A stretch of 64,000 nt of DNA from Aliidiomarina sp. Lineage in GTDB: Bacteria; Pseudomonadota; Gammaproteobacteria; Enterobacterales; Alteromonadaceae. Below, piece after piece: positions 52,411 through 58,660 of the stretch (its first letter is position 1; each line of letters opens with the position of its first letter). Both the position numbers and the translations under genes were made by a program. The notes beneath the pieces are model-generated. The model ran no database searches. It was not told the origin of the DNA and saw only the letters and a list, made by a program, of their open reading frames with translations. The stretch lies in assembly GCF_022565475.1 (NCBI RefSeq), contig NZ_JAIUMR010000002.1:124001-188000 (forward strand). The letters run 5' to 3'.

Positions 52411-53429
52411 GGGGTCATCTCTTGCGTTGTGTTCGGAAGGCTGAACCACTGCGAAGCGTGATCCGAATGATGGTCATGACTGAGTTTGCCGAGCTGACGG
52501 CCGGCGACTAGGGTGTAGTCACCAAACGCGATGGCGCGAGCGAAATACTGATTGCCCGACTCGGCGCTACGCAGGCTTTGCCAGCCATTCATGCCATCGG
52601 TGCTGGTCAATAACGTGCCGGCATCACCGACAATCACCCAGCGCGCTTGTTCGCTTTGCTGTTGCCAAATGACGTCATATAAATGCTCGTTTCCTGGAGT
52701 TGGCAAGGCAGTCCAACTGTCGCCTTGGTCGCGAGTGATGGCGATAAAACCTTGGTTACCGACGGCAATGCCGGTACTGCCATTGAAGCTAATCGCGCGA
52801 ATACTTTCTTCGCCGAGCTCGTGACGACGCCAGCTGTCACCACCATCATTGGAGTGCAATAAAGTGCCGAATTCGGCAGCAATCCAAATCTGCTCGCCAT
52901 CAACAAAAATACTGTTGAGGTTGATGTCTTCGTCGACTGAGAGGCTATTCCAGGTGACCAGATTCGAACTGGTGTAAACCGCACCCATCTCGCCGATGAC
53001 ATAAAAGCGTTGACCGTCGGTTGCCACATCGGTGAGCTTGTTAGCGAAGTCCGACAGCGGCAACTGCGTTTGCTCCCAGCTTTCGCCACGGTTGGTGCTG
53101 GTGTACAACCAACCGCCATTACCAGCAATCACCATGCGGCCGCGATCGTCAACCGCAATCGCTTGCAGGTTGTTGTCATCGACATTCATGCGCTGCCAAC
53201 TGGCGGCGTCAATGTCGCCGCGTAAGACAGTGCCACCACCGCCGACAAACCACGCTTGACCGTCTTCGGTGACGGCAACGTCAAAGAACATGTCGCGCGA
53301 TTCAACCAACGGCTGGGGCAGTTCGAGAGGTTCAATTTGCGGCGAAATAAACGCAGCGGCATAGGCTAAACCGCCAAGAATGGCCCATGGTGCAATCTGT
53401 GCAGCCACGCCACCAATTTTACGCAACAT
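52407..53429 (-). CDS. YCF48-like beta-propeller protein
   Basis: 340 residues with an N-terminal hydrophobic segment (signal or anchor, GGVAAQIAPWAILGGLAYAA). Seven BNR/YCF48-like repeats each with TSTNRGESW, HSNDGGDSW, TRDQGDSW or a similar Asp-box and an intervening D-G-x-x-W[FY]-V motif. Related to photosystem assembly factor Ycf48. In this cluster type it is presumed to be an envelope assembly partner of the MMPL transporter. Overlaps the lyase gene by 11 bases and the MMPL gene by 4 bases. Confidence 0.88.
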   Translation of the reverse strand: MLRKIGGVAAQIAPWAILGGLAYAAAFISPQIEPLELPQPLVESRDMFFDVAVTEDGQAWFVGGGGTVLRGDIDAASWQRMNVDDNNLQAIAVDDRGRMVIAGNGGWLYTSTNRGESWEQTQLPLSDFANKLTDVATDGQRFYVIGEMGAVYTSSNLVTWNSLSVDEDINLNSIFVDGEQIWIAAEFGTLLHSNDGGDSWRRHELGEESIRAISFNGSTGIAVGNQGFIAITRDQGDSWTALPTPGNEHLYDVIWQQQSEQARWVIVGDAGTLLTSTDGMNGWQSLRSAESGNQYFARAIAFGDYTLVAGRQLGKLSHDHHSDHASQWFSLPNTTQEMTP

Positions 53430-54345
53430 GCTCGCCTCCCGTTTGTTTGGCGATCTGTTGAGTCAGCCAGTTATAGCTGCGGCCACCGAGCTGTTTATTG
53501 ACCAGTTTGCTGGCGGTGTCGATGGCGGCGACTAGGTCGAGCGGTGCAATGCCCGTTTTCAAGCCCATACTGTCGAGCATGAGCACCACGTCTTCAGTGG
53601 CAACATTACCGCTGGCGCCCGGCGAGAACGGACAACCGCCCATACCGCCAATGGCGCTGTCGAACTCACGAATGTCGCCGTCGAGCGCGGCTAAGGTATT
53701 GGCTAAGCCCATACCTCGGGTGTCGTGAAAATGGCAGGAGACCTTGTTGGCCGACGTCAGTGCAGTAACTTTGGCAATAAGAGAGCGCACTTCGGCGGGG
53801 TTCGCGGCACCAATCGTGTCGGCGATAATCAGCTTGTCAGCACCGGCTTTGAGCATTTTCTCCACCAGAGCCAAGACCACCCGCTCGGGCACTTTGCCTT
53901 CAAACGGACAGGTAAACGCCACCGCTAAATAAGCGTGCGCGTGAATGCCATCGGCTTTCGCTGCTTTGACAATTTCCGCACACGCCGCAGTCGTTTCCGC
54001 GAGCGACATGCGAATGTTTTTCTGATTCATGGTATCGGTGACGGAAAGCACCACGTTCACCGCTTGAGCGCCGGCAGCTTTGGCGTTTTCATAGCCGCGC
54101 AAATTGGGCACCAGTGCCGAATAGTTGACACTTTCGGTGAGCGGTAGCTGTTGAAACAATTCGTCCGTGCCAGCCATTTGCGGAACCGCTTTCGGCGACA
54201 CAAAACTACCGGCCTCAATATGACGCAGACCTGCGTCGTTCAACGCCCGAATCAAGGCGATGCGGTCAGCAACAGACAGCACCGAACCAAGACTTTGCAA
54301 ACCATCGCGTGGACCTACTTCATTCACAATCACAGAATCGCGCAT
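53419..54345 (-). CDS. HMG-CoA-lyase-family enzyme
   Basis: 308 residues, TIM barrel. N-terminal VNEVGPRDGLQ with the catalytic Arg/Asp pair, SFVSPKAVPQMA, SCHFHDTRGMGLANT (metal His) and GGMGGCPFSPGASGNVATED with the catalytic Cys. The segment that in classical HMG-CoA lyase reads with a Ser/Glu motif is VLSVTDTMNQKNIRMS here, so it may cleave another 3-hydroxyacyl-CoA, for example a citramalyl- or alkylmalyl-CoA. Comes 8 bases after the CoA-transferase gene and overlaps the YCF48 gene. Product would be acetyl- or propionyl-CoA plus an oxo acid. Confidence 0.87.
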   Translation of the reverse strand: MRDSVIVNEVGPRDGLQSLGSVLSVADRIALIRALNDAGLRHIEAGSFVSPKAVPQMAGTDELFQQLPLTESVNYSALVPNLRGYENAKAAGAQAVNVVLSVTDTMNQKNIRMSLAETTAACAEIVKAAKADGIHAHAYLAVAFTCPFEGKVPERVVLALVEKMLKAGADKLIIADTIGAANPAEVRSLIAKVTALTSANKVSCHFHDTRGMGLANTLAALDGDIREFDSAIGGMGGCPFSPGASGNVATEDVVLMLDSMGLKTGIAPLDLVAAIDTASKLVNKQLGGRSYNWLTQQIAKQTGGEHVA

Positions 54346-54353
54346 GGGAATAC

Positions 54354-55550
54354 CTATTTAATGATGTTTTGAGCTTTGAGCTGCGCAATCAAATCCGCGC
54401 TGTAGCCCATTTGCTGGAGAACGTGCTCGGTATGTTCACCAAGCTGCGGAGGAGCGGTGTAACTGTCTTCAGTGTCGACCGAGAGCTTAATTGGGTTACC
54501 CGGGGCCTTCACAAACTGGCCGTCGCCTTGGGGAATATCGACCACCATTTTGCGGAACAAAATTTGTGGGTCGGATAACGCCTGCGAGAAGCGATTGACC
54601 GGCGCACAGGGAATGCGCGCGGCAGTTAACTGTTCCACCCAATAGTCGGTTGGTTTGGTTTTCAGGAGCTCGGAAATTTTGTGATTAATCAGGTGGCGGT
54701 CAGCAAAACGTCCAGGTTGGGTGAGGTACTTTTCGTCACGTAATTCGTCAATATTGAGGACATTCAGTAAGTTGACCCAGAAGCTGTCAAAAATCACCGC
54801 GATAATCACAAAGCCGTCGGCGGTTGGGAACGTGTCGTAAGGCACGTGGACGAAATGGCTGTTACCGAGAGGCTTGGGATCTTCGCCGCTGAGGAAATAC
54901 ATGGTCGCCATGTAGTTCAACATACTGATTTGGCAGTCGAGCATGGAAATATCGACATGCTGACCGTGACCTTTGGCATTGCGTGCTTCGAGTGCGGCAA
55001 GTATACCCATGACCGCAAACATGCCACCACCGAGGTCACCAATAGGAATCCCCGATCGCGTTGGATGATTTTCGTCATGGCCGGTAATCGACATACCGCC
55101 ACCAATGCCTTGCACCACTTGGTCGAACGCCGGGCGCTGGAAATGAGGGCCGTTTTGGCCAAAGCCAGTGACCGAGCAGGTAATAATTTTGGGATTTATT
55201 TTCTGCAAATGCTCATGGTCGATTTTGAGCTTGGTCGGGACACCTGCTGAGAAATTATCGAGAACAACGTCGGCATCCTTCACTAAGTCATAAAAAACCT
55301 TCAGGCCTTCTTCCGTTTTCAAATCGATGCAGATGCTCTTCTTGTTGCGGTTCAAGGTGATGAAATAAGCACCCTGACCGGCATAACTATGCTTGGGGTC
55401 ATTCGCCAAAAGTTTGCGTGTTCCTTCACCGTGCAAAGGCTCAACTTTGATCGTGTCGGCACCGAGGTCGGCCAACAACATTCCCGCGTAGGGACCCGAC
55501 AGCATGTGCGTCAGGTCAATAATTCGTACGTGATCCAAAGGCTTTGTCAT
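54354..55550 (-). CDS. CaiB/BaiF class III CoA-transferase
   Basis: 398 residues. Family hallmarks: RIIDLTHMLSGPYAGMLLAD, LGADTIKVEPLHGEGTR, GQGAYFITLNRNKKSICIDL, and the catalytic Asp143 in RPAFDQVVQG. Transfers CoA between carboxylates without free intermediates. First gene of the operon, about 70 bases after the sigma-54 promoter. Next gene is the HMG-CoA-lyase-like enzyme, so the CoA-ester it makes is probably split by that enzyme. Confidence 0.93.
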   Translation of the reverse strand: MTKPLDHVRIIDLTHMLSGPYAGMLLADLGADTIKVEPLHGEGTRKLLANDPKHSYAGQGAYFITLNRNKKSICIDLKTEEGLKVFYDLVKDADVVLDNFSAGVPTKLKIDHEHLQKINPKIITCSVTGFGQNGPHFQRPAFDQVVQGIGGGMSITGHDENHPTRSGIPIGDLGGGMFAVMGILAALEARNAKGHGQHVDISMLDCQISMLNYMATMYFLSGEDPKPLGNSHFVHVPYDTFPTADGFVIIAVIFDSFWVNLLNVLNIDELRDEKYLTQPGRFADRHLINHKISELLKTKPTDYWVEQLTAARIPCAPVNRFSQALSDPQILFRKMVVDIPQGDGQFVKAPGNPIKLSVDTEDSYTAPPQLGEHTEHVLQQMGYSADLIAQLKAQNIIK

Positions 55551-55594
55551 ATCGGTTCCATCTCATCCATTTTGAAAAATACAAAGTGAAAGAC

Positions 55595-55615
55595 TGAAAT
55601 GCGTTTCACATGAAA
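55595..55615. promoter_or_regulatory. TTTCA/TGAAA palindromes at the expected start of transcription
   Basis: TGAAA-TGCG-TTTCA (55595-55608) and TTTCA-CA-TGAAA (55604-55615) overlap near the expected transcription start of the operon (about 55610). The half-sites match those in the upstream array at 55738-55801, so the activator may also bind here, possibly to limit expression. No proof. Confidence 0.4.
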
Positions 55616-55620
55616 TAGTC

Positions 55621-55637
55621 AGCAACATAAATGCCAA
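55621..55637 (-). promoter_or_regulatory. Sigma-54 (-24/-12) promoter of the 13-gene operon
   Basis: The minus strand reads TTGGCATTTATGTTGCT. GG and GC are exactly 12 bases apart as in the consensus TGGCAC-N5-TTGCW, with only one deviation (T for C) in the -24 box. It lies 71 bases upstream of the CoA-transferase ATG. A sigma-54 activator is the last gene of the operon and its probable binding sites lie 100-170 bases upstream, completing the architecture. Confidence 0.85.
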
Positions 55638-55737
55638 CTTTGTTTTTAAATTGTTGATGTGAACTTAAGTAGAAGAAATGCAAGGGATTTATTTGTTAAT
55701 TATGGGTTAATGATGTGGTTTTAAGATTTTGGAAGGG

Positions 55738-55801
55738 TATTTCAGGATAGAAAGATTATTTCAAGATGAAATAAAAGCATTTCAAAATGAAATGCTTTTA
55801 T
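55738..55801. promoter_or_regulatory. Enhancer array for the sigma-54 activator (phased TTTCA-N3-TGAAA palindromes)
   Basis: Two perfect palindromes: TATTTCA-AGA-TGAAATA (55757-55773) and one with 14-base arms ATAAAAGCATTTCA (55771-55784) and its inverse (55788-55801) around AAA. A weak third site begins TATTTCA at 55738. Centres at 55746, 55765 and 55786 are about two helical turns apart. They sit 100-170 bases upstream of the -24/-12 promoter, where sigma-54 enhancers normally lie. The Fis-type HTH of the PrpR-like activator is the likely ligand. Confidence 0.7.
55771..55801 (-). terminator. Hairpin that may also terminate the TonB-receptor transcript
   Basis: The largest enhancer palindrome (14-base arms, 3-base loop) lies 42 bases after the TonB receptor stop. 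On the minus strand it gives a long stem followed by TTTTATTTC, which has terminator form. It may therefore have a second job, insulating the operon promoter from the receptor transcript. The stem is AT-rich, so efficiency is uncertain. Confidence 0.5.
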
Positions 55802-55842
55802 CGAGTGAAACGCTTTGTTTTACTGCCGTAAGTTGAGTACGG

Positions 55843-57897
55843 CTATAATCGGAAATTAACACTGGCCCATACGGTTCGGCCAGGCTCGGGTACTCGGCTC
55901 GGTTCGTTAAAACCAATCACCGCAGCACCGTTGCGACTGAGATGTTCAGCGTAATCGTTGTCGAACAGATTATCGATGCCAACATACAAGGTTGCGTTCG
56001 CAGTGAGTACGCGTGTCGCGTTAATTGAGAGGACACCGAACCCCGGCGAGCGCTCACCACGATCCAGTCCGGCGATGGTTCCCTGATTTGCAGCAAATCG
56101 ATGTTGGGCAGCCGCCAGTCGCCATTGGGCGGCAAGGCTCCAGTTCTCTTGCAAGTATTCAACGGAAAAACGAGCCGAAAGCGGAGGTTGTTGCGCCAAT
56201 GGCAAGCCGTCGGTCTTATTCCGACCACGAACATAGCTAATACTTGCACCCGTTTGCCATTGTGGTGTCAGTTTAAATGAGGCGTCCGCCTCACCACCCC
56301 AACTTGCGGTGGCGACATTACGCACAAACTCGCCCGTGTCGGTGAGTTCAATCAGAATGAAATCGCTGATGTCATTATAGAAAACACTCACCGCATAATC
56401 GGCGTGTTGGCGTTGCCACGCCAGTCCAGCATCGACTTGTTGTAAACGCTCAGACTCCGTGAAAAATGCACTGCGACTCTCGTCACTTGCGCGGTTGCGG
56501 CCAATCAATTCCCAGTAGTCTGGAAAACGATCGCTTTGACCCCACCCCAGATAGGCATGCGCGTCTTGCCAATGCCATTCGTGGCGAATAAAGCCGCTCC
56601 ACAGTGTTTCAGAGCGTTTAGCCATGGCCGTTTCATTGGCAACGCCGGCGCCCATGCCCATTGGATTGTCATAAATAAACTCGCGTAAGTCCTGAGCTTG
56701 CCAGTGGTCAGCGCGAATACCAACATGCAGGCTCCGTAACGCATTCACCGTATACACGTTCTGCAGATAAACACTGGTTTGTTCGCTGTCCGAGTCGGCA
56801 ACACGTGGACGCTCTTTGTAGGGCATCATGCGATCATTCATTGTCACGCGCGAACGATGCTCGGTGGTTAAGTAATCCATTCCGACTTTCATTTGCCACT
56901 GCTTTGACCAGTCAATTTCAGCAAAGCCAGCCAACCCGCGTGAGTATCGGTCGGGATTCGACGCGGAAAGCCGCTCGGGATTCATCGCTGGACGTAAACT
57001 GAAATTGTCCATGACATGGTCTTGATAACTAAAGGTACCGCGCAATTGGACTTTCGAAACGAGCGGATTGACATCGGTTAGGCTCCAACGTAACGCGACG
57101 TTCTCGGTATAAAACTTCGTGCCGTCCATGTGGCGGTCGGCGTAAGCCACGCGGCCATCGCCAGACGCTATGCTGAATACTAATTCCTGCCGATCCGACG
57201 GCGTGTAGGCAGCGGTCAGTTGCGTGTTATAACGTTGAAACTGTGAATGCACACGATTGCCGGAGCCGTCCTTGTAATCGCTGGAATGGGCAAAGTTATG
57301 ATTGAGACGAACATAGCCCTGACTACCACCCCAAGTAAGTTCGGTTGTGGTGTCGGCGCGCTCAAAGCTACCCGCAGTGGCGCTAAAGAATCCCTGCAGT
57401 GCTTGCTCATCAAAGTTAGGTGTTGCCCGGGTAAAGTTGACGGTGGACGCCGACGCAGCCGGACCACTGTCGACACTCTGCGGGCCTTTGACAATGACCA
57501 CGTGATCAAAACTCTGCGGTGACAAATAGGCAGTGGGTGGATCCATACGTGAGGGGCAACTCCCCATAAGTGGCTCGCCATCACTAAGCACCATCACCCG
57601 CGAGCCAGCCATTCCGCGAAAGACTAAATCGGACGATGCGCCACCTTTGCGTACCGCATGAAAACCGGTGATCGAGCGCAAATAGTCAGCACCATCAAAA
57701 GCAGGTAACGGTTGCACCGGCACTCGCGTATTCTGCATGACCATCCCGGCGTGTTCCATAACTTGACCAACAACCTGAATACGCTCGTAGTTGTCGTCGG
57801 TCGTCGGCTCAGTTTCCGATGCGGATGAAGAATGACTCAGTATGGACAGAATCGATACGGATAGCAGGGACAGTACAGCATGGTGTTTCATGATCAA
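55843..57897 (-). CDS. TonB-dependent copper receptor (OprC/NosA-like)
   Basis: 684 residues with a signal peptide. Plug domain has GFHAVRKGGASSDLVFRGMA, then the subfamily hallmark MGSCPSRMDPPTAY, and HVVIVKGPQSVDSGPAAS. The barrel ends in an aromatic-rich strand (VWASVNFRL, last residue Leu after Arg). The Cys-Pro-Ser-Arg-Met-Asp segment is typical of the TonB-copper subfamily that takes up copper. A TonB box is not obvious. It is upstream and same-strand relative to the operon but separated by 290 bases with a terminator-like hairpin, so it is independent. Confidence 0.87.
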   Translation of the reverse strand: MIMKHHAVLSLLSVSILSILSHSSSASETEPTTDDNYERIQVVGQVMEHAGMVMQNTRVPVQPLPAFDGADYLRSITGFHAVRKGGASSDLVFRGMAGSRVMVLSDGEPLMGSCPSRMDPPTAYLSPQSFDHVVIVKGPQSVDSGPAASASTVNFTRATPNFDEQALQGFFSATAGSFERADTTTELTWGGSQGYVRLNHNFAHSSDYKDGSGNRVHSQFQRYNTQLTAAYTPSDRQELVFSIASGDGRVAYADRHMDGTKFYTENVALRWSLTDVNPLVSKVQLRGTFSYQDHVMDNFSLRPAMNPERLSASNPDRYSRGLAGFAEIDWSKQWQMKVGMDYLTTEHRSRVTMNDRMMPYKERPRVADSDSEQTSVYLQNVYTVNALRSLHVGIRADHWQAQDLREFIYDNPMGMGAGVANETAMAKRSETLWSGFIRHEWHWQDAHAYLGWGQSDRFPDYWELIGRNRASDESRSAFFTESERLQQVDAGLAWQRQHADYAVSVFYNDISDFILIELTDTGEFVRNVATASWGGEADASFKLTPQWQTGASISYVRGRNKTDGLPLAQQPPLSARFSVEYLQENWSLAAQWRLAAAQHRFAANQGTIAGLDRGERSPGFGVLSINATRVLTANATLYVGIDNLFDNDYAEHLSRNGAAVIGFNEPSRVPEPGRTVWASVNFRL

Positions 57898-58075
57898 TGA
57901 GCTCTATATTTTATAAATGCAGAGCGAATATATTAGGTTTTACCCATGTAGTCGTGTGGCATATTGTTGCAGTGCTGGGGAGTGTTGCGACGGTGGGTGT
58001 CGCGAGTGAAACACCGAGAGTTCGGCTTTACGAAGAATTGCGCTATGATGGTTCAAAGAATTAAGGATAGACGCA

Positions 58076-58657
58076 ATGAGCATTGATTATTACAACGAAA
58101 ATGCAAAAGCTTTTGACGCCGATACAGCCGACGTCGACATGTCAGCGCTATATCAAGAGTTCCTACCATTATTGCCAGCTGGCGCTCATATTGTCGATGC
58201 AGGCTGTGGTTCAGGCCGCGATGCGATGGCATTTCAATCGCAAGGATTCCGCGTGACCGCATTTGATGCCAGTGAAGCCTTGATTACAATTGCCTGTCAG
58301 CGTCTTGGTGCTGACCTTGCAGTCCAAGCAACCTTTTTAGAGTTCTCAGTGAAAGAACCGGTCGACGCGATCTGGGCTTGCGCTTCGTTGTTGCATGTTC
58401 CTTTTGATGATTTGCCACGAACGTTCCAACACTTGGCTCATCAGCTGAAACCAAGTGGAGTGTTTTACTGCTCGTTTAAATATGGTGATAACGAAAGTGA
58501 ACGGGGTGGCCGACGTTTCACCAATTTAAATGAGGCGCTTTTGGCACAGGTGATTGAGAGTGCATCATTGCGCGTGAAGAAAGCGTGGGTGACTGGTGAC
58601 GCGCGACCGGAGCGTGAGCATGAAAAGTGGCTGAACGCTATTTTGGTGAAGGATTAA
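58076..58657 (+). CDS. Class I SAM-dependent methyltransferase
   Basis: 193 residues. Motif I IVDAGCGSGRDAMAF, acidic residue in VTAFDASEALI, motif IV IWACASLLHVP, and a C-terminal substrate region. It lacks the NPPY/DPPY catalytic motif of DNA methyltransferases, so a small-molecule or protein substrate is more likely. GGAT lies 6 bases before the ATG. The PLD-helicase gene begins 3 bases after its stop, so the two are coupled. The 178 bases upstream hold no gene; I see nothing definite there. Confidence 0.87.
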   Translation: MSIDYYNENAKAFDADTADVDMSALYQEFLPLLPAGAHIVDAGCGSGRDAMAFQSQGFRVTAFDASEALITIACQRLGADLAVQATFLEFSVKEPVDAIWACASLLHVPFDDLPRTFQHLAHQLKPSGVFYCSFKYGDNESERGGRRFTNLNEALLAQVIESASLRVKKAWVTGDARPEREHEKWLNAILVKD

Positions 58658-58660
58658 GTA

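Noticed and set aside
58076-58657. DNA methyltransferase of a restriction-modification system
   Set aside because: The NPPY/DPPY motif is absent; it resembles small-molecule or protein methyltransferases.
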